Below are positions 38,692 to 49,739 of a stretch of DNA of 49,812 nt, piece by piece. This DNA comes from Symbiodinium natans (Eukaryota; Sar; Dinophyceae; Suessiales; Symbiodiniaceae), in the NCBI GenBank assembly GCA_905221605.1, contig CAJNDS010000019.1, positions 102,501-152,312 on the forward strand. Reading direction: 5' to 3'. A program made the translations under genes and the position numbers. Every line of letters starts with the position of its first letter. The first letter of the stretch is position 1. The notes under the pieces are model-generated. The model searched no databases and was not told where the DNA came from. It saw only the letters and a list, made by a program, of their open reading frames with translations.

Positions 38692-38848
38692 ATACTTAAA
38701 GGGCGTTCTTAGGACTTACTTCAAGGGTGTACTTGGGACTTGCTTAAGGGGTGTCCTGAGGACTTACTTCATGGGGTGTACTTAGGACTTACTTAAAGGG
38801 GTGTACTTAGAACTTACTTAAAGGGTGTACTTAGGACTTACTTGATTG
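38692..38848 (+). repeat. 24-25 bp tandem repeat (GGGTGTACTTAGGACTTACT)
   Basis: Six units of GGGTGTACTTAGGACTTACT plus TAAA with few changes. Confidence 0.9.
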
Positions 38849-39502
38849 AGGGGTGCATGCCGGCCATATTGTTTAAGCCCGAACCTTCGGGTTTAGGGTC
38901 TTGGGGTTTATATAGGGCTAGGGCTTCTGTCCCCGAACCCCCAACCCTAAACCATTTAGGCTTCCGATGCGAACCACATCCGCTTCTTGAACATAGGTTT
39001 TGGGCTTAGGGTTTGGGGGTTTAGGGTTTAGGGTTTAGGGTTTAGGTTTTGGGCTTAGGGTTTGGGTCTAGGGTTTAGGGCAAAGAGGAGTGCCCCCCCC
39101 TGCATTTAGCACTGGCCGTGGCGCTTTCTGTGCTCCAGCAAGCCTTGAGACCTGTTTATTCAACCCTAAACCCTAAACCCTAAACCCTAAACCCTAAACC
39201 GTCTAGACTCCTAAGGTCTAAACCGAGCCCCAAAGTCCAAACCCCCCAGGCCCCAATTCTAAAACCGAAGCCCTACCCCCCTCGAAGTCAAACCCCAAGG
39301 CCCGAATGCCTGCAGCCTAAGCCCCTCGGTTCAGGGTTTAGGGTTTAGGGATAATAGGGCTTTAGGGTTTAGGGATAATAGGGCTTTAGGGTTGCAGGGT
39401 TGTTGGGTTCTTGGTTTAGGGTTATAGCTATAAGGGTTTAAGGGCTTAGGGCCCCCAAAACCCCAAACGTTCGACTGCTTTGAAGTCTCGGTCTGGTTAG
39501 GA

Positions 39503-39590
39503 TTTAGGGTTTAGGGTTTAGGGTTTAGGGTTTAGGGTTTAGGGTTTAGGGTTTAGGGTTTAGGGTTTGGGGGGGGGGGGGGGGGGTGCA
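39503..39590 (+). repeat. TTTAGGG array ending in poly-G
   Basis: Nine units and then about 17 G. Confidence 0.95.
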
Positions 39591-40017
39591 TGGCCTCGGT
39601 CGAACGGCGGAAGGGGCTCCTCTGGCGCTCGAAGTGTGCTAAGGGTTGAGGTCTCAACCCCCCTTAAAACCCTAAACAAACACCTAAAAACACACCCTAA
39701 GACCCTGAAAACCCTAAACCCCCTAAAACCCCCAAAAACTCCCTAAAACCTGAAAACCCTTAAAACCCTAAAAGCCCTAAACCCCAAAGCCCTTTTGACA
39801 AGGCGTCTACAATTTCTGAAGTGTTGAAAGCCCTAAACCCCAAAAACCCCAAAACCCAAAACCCCTGAACCCCAAACCCTAAACCCTAAACCCTAGACCC
39901 AAACCCTAAACCCTCAAACCGCACAGACGGAGCCGAACATCGGATCCTCGCTCCAGGTCTCCGTGTCATCCGCCACGGCCCTTCCCTCTCGGATCTCCTG
40001 TTTAAAGCTTTTTGGGA

Positions 40018-40112
40018 GGTTTAGGGTTTAGGGTTTAGGGTTTAGGGTTTAGGGTTTAGGGTTTAGGGTTTAGGGTTTAGGGTTTAGGGTTCAGGGTTTA
40101 GGGTTTCGGATA
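40018..40112 (+). repeat. TTTAGGG array
   Basis: About twelve units, one TTCAGGG. Confidence 0.95.
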
Positions 40113-41182
40113 GAGCTTTTATGGGGTTCAGTGGTCTGGGGGTTTGTGAGAGCTTGGGCTTTTCCCAGGATCTGAGGACTTCTGGTGGATAAGGTTTAGG
40201 GTTTGAAGCTTAGGGTTTAGGGTTTATGGTTTGGGTGGTGCCTTATGGCTTGAAACTTGTTCCATACTTGGAACGGGGGGCTGCCTCAAACCTAAATCGT
40301 AAACCAAGCAAGGGCCTGTAAAAAGCTCTATAGCCCCCTAATTTAGTCTTCGTAGGGCTGAGGGATTAGGGGATTTATTACATTCTAGGCTTCAGGGATA
40401 CCAAGTAACGTCCTTTCCGCAACTTTGGGAGTCTGCAACTCTGAGAAGAACAGCAGCCCGTCGGGCATTCAGCTTTAAGTTCGCAAGTGCTGTGATCCCC
40501 AAACTACAATCCCAAGCAACAAACCCTAAACCCTGAACCCTGAACCCTGAACCCTAAACCCTAAATAAACCCAAGACCCTAAAACCCTAAACCCTGAAAC
40601 CCTTCCAACAGGCGGGCAGGAGTCCTGTTCGATGTCCTGGGCTTACAGTGTGTCCGGCTGAGTCGAACTAGGTTGAGGGTCTCACCCTTCACTCAGAATG
40701 CTTTTAGGGTTTAGGGTTGAAGGGTTGCGCTTGAATTCAGACCCCGTTACTATTTAAGCCCTAAACCCTGAACCCTAAACCCTACATCCTCAACCATCAC
40801 TTAGGGTTTCGGATTTCGGGTTGAGCCCTTCAAGGGCCCCAATGCCTACACCTAAATGCCCAAACCATCCTAGAAAGTGGAGCCCAGAGAGCCAAGATGT
40901 TTAGGGTTTAGGGTTTGGGGTTTGGGGTTTAGGGTCAACTCGTTTGCTAGGCTGGCCCTTAAATTCTAAGGTTGGAGCCATGGGCACTTAGTGTGGCTTC
41001 TTTCCCTTGTTCATAGGGAGTCGACGTGTGGGCCCGTATAAAACCTTAAACCCTAAACCCTAAACATGTAGTGAACATAAGGTTTGCTAGGCTGGCCCTT
41101 AAAACCCGCTGAAAGACACTCAAGAACAGGATCTTAAGGCTAACAAGGGCTTCGTGGCCCAGCAACCATATCATAATAAGGG

Positions 41183-41328
41183 CACTTGGAGGTTCATGGT
41201 ACTTACTAACCAATTGCAACTGTACTTATAACCAACTTATAAGCCGCTTAAGTACCCTAATACGGTTATAAGTACAGTTATAAGTAAAGTTAGAATTGGT
41301 AAGTAAGTACCATGAACCTCCAAGCACC
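41183..41328. repeat. Family A palindrome, best-paired copy
   Basis: Arms CACTTGGAGGTTCATGGTAC and GTACCATGAACCTCCAAGCA pair almost perfectly, and the inner strings ACTTACTAACCAATT and AATTGGTAAGTAAGT continue the helix. Confidence 0.92.
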
Positions 41329-41569
41329 CGTTTTGGGATTGGTTACTCATAGAGGAACCTTGCCTTTGCGTGCTCGGATTCTCTGGCCACCATCAATCCT
41401 GATGCCATTGTCTTCATCACTTCTGCAACGGATGTTGCTTGTGAGGGTTTAGGGTTTAGGGTTTGGGGTTTAGGGTTTAGGGTTTAGGGTTTAGGGTAGA
41501 TCAGGTCTTTTTCCCGGCAATTGTTGCTCTTTCAGCGCCTCGTCGCATCGTAGCTGCTCGAACACCTGA

Positions 41570-41755
41570 TGTCGCAGCCTATATTTCTGTGCCGCCCTCA
41601 AGGAGGGCTGCCCAGAAGCCTCTGTTTTTCATCGTCATCGCCAGAGCTTGCATCTGGTGCGCGAGTCCTATCTGGTTCGCAATCTCGTCGCCGATCCCAT
41701 CATCGTCACCACTGTGTGCAACTCGGCTATCATGGGCTACCCAGAGAGACAAGAG
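41570..41755 (-). other. Possible minus-strand coding fragment
   Basis: A minus-strand frame about 60 codons long reads VLLSLWVAHDSRVAHSGDDD and IGDEIANQIGLAHQMQALAM, then a TAG after LLEGGTEI. It lies in a 240-bp island between telomere-like arrays. No start, no family and no splice signals could be supported. Confidence 0.25.
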
Positions 41756-42893
41756 AACACGTCCCGAGGGACTCGTAAGCGCAAACCCTAAACCCTAAAC
41801 CGCACAAAACCTATCGGTGAGCTCGAAGCCCTTGAACCATCCATGTGCCCAGAGCCGAAGAGCCTAGGAACAAAACCCTAAACCCTAAACCTGATACCCT
41901 GAACCCCAAACCCTAAACCCCAAAACCTAAACCCTGAACCCCAAACCTAAACCCTGAACCCCGAACCCCAAACCCTAAACAGCATGATGCTCCCTTTCCG
42001 TCACACGGGAGCCGCGCTCCCCGACAAGGAAACAGAAGGGTACTGGTGTGGTGTGCAGAGGGTGTAGGCTTTAGGCTTTAGGACTGAGGGTTTAGGGTTT
42101 AGGATTTAGGATTTAGGGTTTAGAGGCCGAGTGATCTAGGCAAAAAAGGTTAACGTTTGGGTATTAAGAGTTTGCAATGCGAAGGCAAGGCTAAACGGCT
42201 GCCTACTCAGCTTGGGTAGCTCTCTCAATGAGGGTCCCTTTTTTTAGGTTCCCTCAATAGTACGGCGCCCCTTTATTACAAGGACCCGAAATGGGACCCC
42301 AATTTAGAGAACTAACCACCTAGTTTCCAACTAAGTTGGAAACAGGCAAGACCCTGAACCCTAAACCCTGAACCCCAAACCCCAAACCCTGAACCTGCTC
42401 GGACCACCCTAGACCCTAAACCCTAACCCTAAACCCTAAAACCCAAAAAAACCCTTGACGTTGGGGCCTTGAGGATCCTTGGGCAGCGGAGGGTTCTCCC
42501 AGGCTTGAGCAGGTGCGTCCTCCTTGGACCCTGTACCCCAAACACTGAACCCTAAACCCCGAACCCTGAACTCTAAACCCTAAATCCTAAACCCTAATTC
42601 CTAAACCCTAAATCCTAAACCCTAAACCCCCAAACCCGAAACCCTGTGTAGCCCACTGAGGCAAGCGGCCTGTGCTCGGGCGCCCAGCGACTCGGCAACA
42701 GCCGCGTTTGGTGGTACAAGTAGGGGTTTCAGGTCAAGGGTTTAGGGTTTAGGGTTTAGGGCTTTAGCGTTCAGCGTTTAGGGTTTAGGGCTAGGGCTTT
42801 AGGGTTTAAGGTTTAGGGTTCAGGTTTTAGGGATGAGAGCTTAGGGTTCAGGGCTTAGGGTTTAGGGATGAGGGTTTAGGGTTAAGGGCAGAT

Positions 42894-43006
42894 GTACTTG
42901 GAGGTTCATTTGCATAGCTATCAGTAGGGTTATGATTGTGGGCTCAATGCACATAACCCTGGTTAGGGTACATTTAGCTCTGCTTATAAACACACCTGCA
43001 AGTAAG
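42894..43006. repeat. Family A palindrome, degenerate copy
   Basis: Left arm TACTTGGAGGTTCATTTGCA, interior ACATAACCCTGGTTAGGGT, right arm CACACCTGCAAGTA. Confidence 0.6.
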
Positions 43007-43514
43007 GTCTATGCATGTAGGGTTGAAGATTCGAGCTCAGAGGAGCTAGGTTGCAAGCTTGGCCTTTGGGCTTCGAAGAGGAAGGCTCCCAGCCTGGACC
43101 CTTGAGGTTGCACCCTTGGGTTTTGGGGTCCTTTTGGGTCCCTTTCTAAGGATTCCTAAGGGGTATATAAGGGGAATAACAGGAGTATATTGAGGGGAAT
43201 TTTTAGGGGTACAACCTTAGGGGGTACGAGTCTGAATCCCTTGCTTCAAGGTTTTGGGGAGCAACCCCAAAACCTAAACCTACTCGGGTTTAGGGTCTAG
43301 GGTTTAGGGTTGGGGTGCTCTTCTTCGCGGGCAAATGCAAGCAAGGTGGGTTGATCCCTAAGGGGGCTGCGAAGAATCAGTATCTACCCTGAGGGTTTGA
43401 GCATCAAAGGCCTTGAGCCCCAAATCCTGAAACCTAAACCAGCTACAGGCTTAGAGGCCTGAGGGCCGCGAAAACCCTAAACCCTAAACCCTATGAGGGC
43501 TTCAAAGGCTTTAG

Positions 43515-43618
43515 GTTGGGATGTTCCCCCGTATACTAGCAGTCCTGAATGGGGATACTCGTACCCCTCTTCTAATCCTTATTAGGGAGCTGTCAGTATA
43601 AGGGTGAACATCCCAAAC
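43515..43618. repeat. Family C palindrome, third copy
   Basis: Arms TTGGGATGTTCCCCCGTATA and TATAAGGGTGAACATCCCAA pair well, with ACTAGCAGTCCTGAATGGGG facing TATTAGGGAGCTGTCAG. Confidence 0.82.
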
Positions 43619-44172
43619 TTTCGGGTTTCAGCACTTCGGGTTCTGCAGCTCCCAACCCGTGCGGCTTGTAGCGAGAAGACGATGCATAGAGCTGGACATG
43701 GCAGGACTTTGCCAATTTGGGGACCAGGGTTTAGGGTTCAGCGTTTGGGGCTTAGGGTTGGGGTTTAGGGTTTAGGGTTTAGGGTTGCTAACCCAAACAG
43801 CCCCAAAACCCGTGGACAATCAGTTCCACCCGAAGCCAACTCTGCTGACCAAAGGGCGTTGGTGATGAAGGAAATGTGCTCCTGGACATGCAGAGACATG
43901 CAAAGAATCTCAAGGCCAAGATGTATGAAACGGGCTTGGAGTTTGGGGATTCAAGAAACCCTAAAACCTAAACCCATAACCCATGCATCCGAAAAATGAA
44001 TAAAGTCATCAACAAAAATAGAAATATGGACGTAAAAAAGTTCCTACATACATATATATATACACAAATAAATAAATATATCAATAAATAATTAAATGAA
44101 TAAATGCTTGTTGTCAGGCTTTGGAGCTGGCGTCAGTCGGGATTATAGTCATGCAGAGAGACTGTGATCCCA

Positions 44173-44303
44173 ATACTTGGAGGTTCATGGGTAGCTATAA
44201 GAAGGGTTGTAGGTACCCTGATTAGGGTTATCCGCATAGTTACAAAAATTATAAATCCCCCCCCCCCCCCCCCCGCTGCGCTCTGCCCATAGTTCAAGTA
44301 TGT
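44173..44303. repeat. Family A palindrome with internal poly-C expansion
   Basis: Left arm TACTTGGAGGTTCATGGGTA, right arm CTGCCCATAGTTCAAGTA. A C run of about 16 bases at 44,258-44,274 sits in the right half. Confidence 0.7.
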
Positions 44304-44356
44304 ACGTTCAAGGCGGCCACCCTCTACACTCAATTGCTGTGAATACCTTGACCATG

Positions 44357-44475
44357 TATACTTTGAGGTTCATGCGTAATGATAAGTAGGGTGAGAAGTG
44401 TGGTAATTCTTTTATAACCCGTATCTAAGGTACTTCTAACCCTACTCATAACTAGCCACGAACCTGCAAGTAGTA
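44357..44475. repeat. Family A palindrome, next to the preceding copy
   Basis: Left arm TACTTTGAGGTTCATGCGTA, right arm TAGCCACGAACCTGCAAGTA, with AAGTAGGGTGAGAAGTG facing CTTCTAACCCTACT inside. Confidence 0.78.
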
Positions 44476-45159
44476 GAACTCTAGAACCCAGAACCCTAAA
44501 CCCTAGAACCCCAAACCCCAAACCCCAAACCCTAAACCCTAAACCGCAGGGGCCCGCCCTGAACTCGCAGCCACCCAGGAAGCTGGGCGGGCACCTGCGC
44601 CAACTCGTCGAACTCTTGCAGAAGTATGTCCTTGTACTGGGCTGTGTAGGACTTGGGGTTTAGGGTTTAGGGCTAGGGGTTTCGGGTTTAGGGTTTAGGG
44701 ATTAGGGTTTACTGTAGGGTTTAGGGTTTGGGGCTAGGAATTCAGTATTTAGGGTTTAGAATGGTTTAGAATTTCGGGTTGTAAAAACTTAGGGTTGAAG
44801 GCAGAAGTTATGTCCTTGCACGTGGGCCGGTGGGTCTCCGCTCTCAAGCCCTAGGCCCTAAGAACCCTGAAGCCCCAGAACCCTGAATTCCTAAATTCCG
44901 AAAACCCTAAATGCTTTTTGAGTTTAGGGTTTAGGGTTTAGGGCCTACGTGCTGGGTCGCGGGTCGTCCATGCCCGTGCACTGGCACGTTCTCACCTCAT
45001 CGTTTCTAGGGTTGAAGGTTGAGGGCAGAGGGTTTGAAGGCTTTGTTGGTTTTCTGAGGTTTTTGAAGGGTTTGATTGTGAAGTAGGTTATGGATTGTTA
45101 GGGTTGCAGGTCTTAGGACCTCGGGTCTGTTGACATCATGCAAAAAGCGTACCAACTCA

Positions 45160-45300
45160 GATGGACCCCCGCCCCCCCTCCCCTCCCCTCCCTCCCCTTC
45201 CTTACCCTTGTCCCTTGCCCTTTGCCACCCCTTGCCCCTTGCCCTTGCCCTGGCCGTTGCCCTTCCCCTTCCCCTTCCCCTTCTCCTTCGCCTATTTTTT
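45160..45300. repeat. Pyrimidine-rich CCCTTCCCC/CCCTTGCCC tract
   Basis: C/T-rich with irregular 6-mers; RGRGRG-type and PLPLPL-type ORFs are artefacts. Confidence 0.85.
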
Positions 45301-45606
45301 TCTTCAAGGCTGGTGGGTACCGGGCCCCTCGTAGGTGCTACCTCCGAGCTGTGGGAGGCGGGCGAACGACCTGGGTCGGCTTGCGCCATCGAGGTCGAGG
45401 GGCTTAGGCGCCGTGTTTAGGGGTTGAGGGGTTTAAGATTTCGAGGGGTTAGGTTTTCGGGGTTTAGGGGTTGAGGGAACCTTGAGTCCTGAATTCCAAA
45501 CATCTAGGAGCAGATAGAACGTGCTTTGGTGTGAGGGAAGGTCAAGGGTTTAAGGGTTCAGGGTTTAAGGTTTGCTGCTCCTGTAAGCATCCAGGGGTGC
45601 ATCAGC

Positions 45607-45770
45607 TCCCAACAAACTCCAATACCCCTTAAGTAAGGAAAAAATCCCCGACTTTTATAACAGGTTTCCTTTTTGGGGTTTAGGGAACATTTCCGAATTC
45701 ATAACAGGTTTCCTTTTTTAGGGTTCAGGGAGCATTCCTTCATTCTGGGGTATTGGCGTCTCTGAGTTGG
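45607..45770. repeat. Family B-like palindrome, diverged copy
   Basis: Arms AACTCCAATACCCCTTAAG and CTGGGGTATTGGCGTCTCTG surround two direct copies of ATAACAGGTTTCCTTTTT. The arm sequence is related to family B, but the centre is different. Confidence 0.55.
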
Positions 45771-45929
45771 ACGTGGCATTTGGAAGGATTCTCCCCACAT
45801 GGAAGGATAGTTGAAGTCAGCAGCTGACATCTTGAAGTCCCAGGAAAAGCCTCAACCCTAAACCCTGAGCCCTAAACCCTAAACCCTAAACCTTAAACCC
45901 TGAGCCCTAAACCCTAAACCCTAATGTGA

Positions 45930-46435
45930 GAGTCCCATTTATAAATGGGGTGGTAATACTAAAATTCGCCGGGCCAGAGGGGTCCAGCCGAAGACTACTT
46001 TCCATTACGGGAGGTTTTCGGGCCGATGTATGTAAACAAGTCTATATAGGGGGGTGCGGTGATAATAATAAAGGGTGGTAATTCTAAAATTTTTCCGGCC
46101 TGGAATTGAAAATTTTACTGAGAATCGCTTAAGAGTTCCATTGCAGAGAAGACTTTTCAGCTGAGCTGGCTTGAAAGAGCTCCGAGGCTCAGTCTCAGAG
46201 CGGCGGTCCATTGCAGCAGAGCAGGACAGCACAGAGACAAAGTCGGGCCGGCAGAGCAAAAGGAGCTGCAGAGAGCAAGCAGAAACCTTCAAGACAAAGC
46301 AAAGCAGACCCTGACAGCTGACCCCCCCCAGACCCCCAGACCCCCAGACCCCCAGACCCCCAGAATTGATTATTGGCACCCCGTCTTTTTTCCACCCCTC
46401 CAAACCCCGGGGACCAAAACAAGATTTGGGGGGGG
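45930..46435. other. Non-repeat island, nothing recognised
   Basis: Contains two similar phrases, GGGGTGGTAATACTAAAATT (about 45,958) and GGGTGGTAATTCTAAAATTT (about 46,071), which form a 115-bp direct duplication. The minus-strand frame 46005-46403 crosses the AGACCCCC run and is doubtful. Confidence 0.4.
46320..46366 (+). repeat. 8-bp AGACCCCC tandem run
   Basis: Five units; it produces the GGLGVWGSGG artefact ORF on the minus strand. Confidence 0.9.
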
Positions 46436-46670
46436 GGGGGGTTATTAAAGGGACCCTAACATTAAACCCTAAACCCTTAACCCTAAACCCTAAACCCTGA
46501 ACCCTAAACCCTAAACCCTGAACCCCTAGCCTTAAACCCTAAACCCCAAAACCCCCAAACCGTCGGGTCCAACCGCCGCTGTTGCATTCCAAGAGGCCAC
46601 TTCCTCATTGATCAAGTCTTCCAGGTGCCTTTCCAGAACAAAAGGCCAGTTCCATGGTTCCTCATAGGGT

Positions 46671-46740
46671 TTAGGGTTTAGGGTTTAGGGTTTAGGGTTT
46701 AGGGTTTAGGGGTTAGGGGTTAGGGGTTAGGGGTTAGGGG
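46671..46740 (+). repeat. TTTAGGG array changing to GGGGTTA
   Basis: Six TTTAGGG units pass into four to five GGGGTTA-type units. Confidence 0.93.
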
Positions 46741-46848
46741 GTTCATGGTGCTTGCTAGCCAATTATCGCTGGACATATAACCCACGTATAAGCTCCTTAC
46801 GTGCCCCCAATATAAGTGGTTGATAAGTACCATGAACCTCCAGGTAAG
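46738..46848. repeat. Family A palindrome at the edge of a GGGGTTA array
   Basis: Left arm GGGGTTCATGGTGCTTGCTA lacks the terminal TTGGA, which is replaced by the GGGGTTA array; right arm AAGTACCATGAACCTCCAGG is complete. Confidence 0.8.
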
Positions 46849-46849
46849 C

Positions 46850-47015
46850 CCAGTTCCATGGTCCCTTAGTATGGGCCCCCTAGAAGGGGACTCCCTATTT
46901 ACACCGTATATACCCTATATAACCCGAGGGCCCAAACTTCAACCCCAAACCCTAAACAGTACACCCTAAACCCTTTCAAGAGGGCAAGGGACCAATATTA
47001 AGGGGCCCCATGCAT
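46850..47015. repeat. Family D palindrome with internal CCCTAAA units
   Basis: Left arm CCATGGTCCCTTAGTATGGG, right arm AGGGACCAATATTAAGGGGC, with TATATACCCTATATAACC in the middle. Confidence 0.72.
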
Positions 47016-47695
47016 TAGGCTTCCCAAAGCCCAAAGTTTTAGCGTTTAGGCTTTAGCGTTTAGGGCTTAGGATTTTAATTTTAGGGTTTAGGGCTTAGGG
47101 TTTGGGGCCAGGTTTCTATACTCCCCCTCAAAGCCACCCAGCATGCGCCTATTTTAGGGGCTCAGGCCCCCATGTGGGATCTTCCCAGAGTAGGGTGCGC
47201 TGCATACTCTGGTCCCTCCTTACCCCAGGAACCCTCAGCAGGAAACAGGGCAGGAACCCTCCGCCCCCCTCCTTCCCCCGCCACGTGAAAAACATGAAAG
47301 GAACAGAACAAGTTTCATCTTAGGTAGGTAATCTAGTAATCCCTGGTACGCCCTATGTCGCCTGAAGAAGCCACTCAATCTCAAACCCTGTCTGAAACCC
47401 AAAGCTGCAAAGGAAGCATGGAAGCCATCCCTTAGAGGCACAAAGGTACCACTGGGTGTTTTCTTACCCACGCTCGCAGAGCAACCCAGAACAAGAACAA
47501 CGACGCCCTAAACCCCAGGCGAACACAAGAAACCACAATCAAACATTAGACCCTAAACCCTAAACTAGAACTCCGCAGGAAGCTCTGATGGTTTTAAGTC
47601 CCATTTTCAGGCGTATAGGGTCCGTGGTACCTCTTTGGGGTTCCTACAACAAGGATTGTCGTAATTTTCGGGCAGAATTGGGCAATGTCATCAAA

Positions 47696-47738
47696 ACTCC
47701 TCCCTCCCTCCCTCCCTCCCTCTCCCTCCGCCCCCACC
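47696..47738. repeat. (CTCC)n run
   Basis: Simple tetranucleotide run. Confidence 0.9.
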
Positions 47739-47964
47739 CAACCCTAAACCCTAAACCCTAAACCTTAAACCCTAAACCCTGAACCCCGAACCCTAAACCC
47801 TAAACCCTAAATCCTACACCCTAAATCCTAAACGCGCACGAACTCGCCTCAAGATCTGGTGCTGGCTGTCGTGATGGGCTATGCCTTCAGGGCCGTGCGG
47901 GTGGGCTTCTTGACTCAAACCTACCCTCAACCACCTAGGGTTTAGGGTTTAGGGTTTAGGGCTA

Positions 47965-48058
47965 CTACTGGGAGGTTCATGGATAGTTACAGGCAGGGTT
48001 AGGAGTATGGTAACTCTACTTAGAACCTTTTTGGTGCACTTAAACCCTTTCAAGTAAG
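47965..48058. repeat. Family A palindrome, degenerate copy after a telomere-like array
   Basis: Left arm TACTGGGAGGTTCATGGATA, interior CAGGCAGGGTTAGGAG / CTCTACTTAGAACC, weak right arm TTTCAAGTAAG. Confidence 0.6.
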
Positions 48059-48483
48059 CACCCAAGCCTTGCTTTTCGGTAGGCTACCCAGCTTGTCTGT
48101 CAAACGAACCTTATAACGGGCTTACAGCTCACGGCTCAGCGTTCTAGAACAACGGCCTCGAACAAGTAGCTTTGAGTTCTGGAAAAAGATGTTCTGCTCA
48201 GTTGTGAGCCCCGGCATGTTAGGGTCTAGGGTTTAGGGGTGAAGACTGTGTTCGCAACCATTTCACACCTCATGAGGGAGGTGCTCCACGTGGGGTTTCC
48301 GAAAATAGGGACCCTTGTGCGGCTTCCTAAGAGCCCTAAACCCTCAACCCTCAACCCTAAACCCTAGAAGGATTCGAGTACTACGGGGTGTATGAACGAG
48401 ATGCTATTCTGGTACCTTTAGGGTGCAGGGCCTGCTCTTTCAGGGAGGTCGACAGAAAGCAGTCCAGGATCCCACCATCGTGA

Positions 48484-48590
48484 TGCTAAACCCTAAACCC
48501 TAAACCCTAAACCCTAAACCCTAAACCCTAAACCCTAAACCCTAAACCCTAAACCCTAAACCCTAAACCCTAAACCCTAAACCTTAAACA
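48484..48590 (-). repeat. CCCTAAA array, longest in the window
   Basis: About fourteen near-perfect units. Confidence 0.96.
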
Positions 48591-48845
48591 CTAAGTCCGA
48601 AACAGCCAGAGAAAGGTCTGAAAAAAGGGTTCTGGGTGCTCTAAATCGCCAAACGTGCGACAGCAGCTGGCTCGGTGGTTGAGGGGACTTCGGCTGTGAC
48701 AAACTTGGAGGAGGCGCGTGCCCGCAAGGGATGCTTTTGCGTGCTTCCGCAAAACCAGTAAAGGTTTGAAACCCTAAACCCTAAACCCTGAACCCTAAAC
48801 CCTAAACCCTCCAGTGTTTGGGGTTTCAGGTTGAGGGATGAGGGA

Positions 48846-48892
48846 TCAGGGTTTTTGGGTTTTTGGGTTTTTGGGTTTTTGGGTTTTTGGGG
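48846..48892 (+). repeat. 8-bp TTTTTGGG tandem run
   Basis: Five units of GGGTTTTT, a length variant of the telomere-like unit. Confidence 0.9.
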
Positions 48893-49739
48893 TTTCCAGG
48901 GTGTTTCGGTTTATTGGGGCCCGTGGGCTGATATCCAACCCAAGCAAAGCAATCCCTCTTGCAGGGCCCCGAATCACAAGCCCTAAACCCTAAACCCTAA
49001 GACCTAAACCCTAAACCTGACATATCCCTTGGTTTCGGAACGCCAGTGATAACACCTAACTTTGTCGTAGTGACCCCTATATATGGTTGTGCCCTGGTAT
49101 CACCTCCATGGTGTGGTGCACAAGTGATTCCCCTATAATCATAGTTTCTTCCGAATATGGCGAATATGAACTTCAGACTTTTCATGTCCTGAGTTTCGGG
49201 TTTCGGTACCCCCCCCCCCCCCCCCCCCCCCCCTTCCTAGTGGTGTGGTTGTGGGTTGGTTTTAGGGTATAGGGTTTAGGGTCCTTCCCATGGCCTTGCT
49301 GGTGATTATTGTTGCGCCGCTCCTTCTGGATCCTTTCGTTCTGCGCTGCCTCTGGAGGGCTCAAGGTTGAGGGTTTAGGGTTTAGGGTTTCGGATTAGGA
49401 CTGAAACTAGACGTTCAGCCCCTGCCCCATCGGAGCTCAAGTAAGGAACGTTCCCTAAGGCTGCTTGGGTTTAGGGCTCAGGGGTTAGGGCTTAGAGTCA
49501 AAGTACAAAGTAGAGTTGAAAGCTGGAACAACCCACAAGGGACCGTAATTGGCGTTATGATACTTGATAGCCCTAATTAGGGTTTAGCGTTTTCACTCTG
49601 CCCCCCCGTGCTTAGGGTTTGCCCCCCAGAAACTACTTATGTAGGCTACCCCTCGCAGCCCCCTTCCCCCCTGCCCCCACCTTGCCACTTGTCTCCTTTC
49701 GGCCCTAAACCCTAAACCCAAAACCCTAAACCCTAAAAG

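Larger units (their letters stand above)
38853..42890. other. Telomere-like landscape, no gene
   Basis: Arrays in both orientations every 100-400 bp, one well-paired family A element at 41,183 and one possible coding fragment at 41,570. A 24-bp two-copy phrase TTTGCTAGGCTGGCCCTTAA occurs at about 40,942 and 41,083. Confidence 0.5.
43007..45606. other. Telomere-like landscape with family A and C elements, no gene
   Basis: Besides the listed elements it contains arrays near 43,725-43,785, 44,490-44,545, 44,650-44,720 and 44,925-44,945, and an AT-rich CATATATATA run near 44,050. Confidence 0.45.
47016..49739. other. Telomere-like landscape, no gene
   Basis: Arrays near 47,740-47,830, 47,938-47,962, 48,484-48,590, 48,770-48,810, 48,978-49,018 and 49,370-49,392, and a C run at about 49,209-49,233. 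Spacer frames (47102-47323, 47235-47471) are unsupported. Confidence 0.5.

Noticed and set aside
45006-45420. Arg/Gly-rich RGRGRG protein (RGG-like)
   Set aside because: A pyrimidine-rich tract gives the pattern; flanking codons are not coding-like.
9196-48058. CRISPR arrays among the dispersed repeats
   Set aside because: Repeats are palindromic elements or simple tandems without regular unique spacers, and the genome is eukaryotic.
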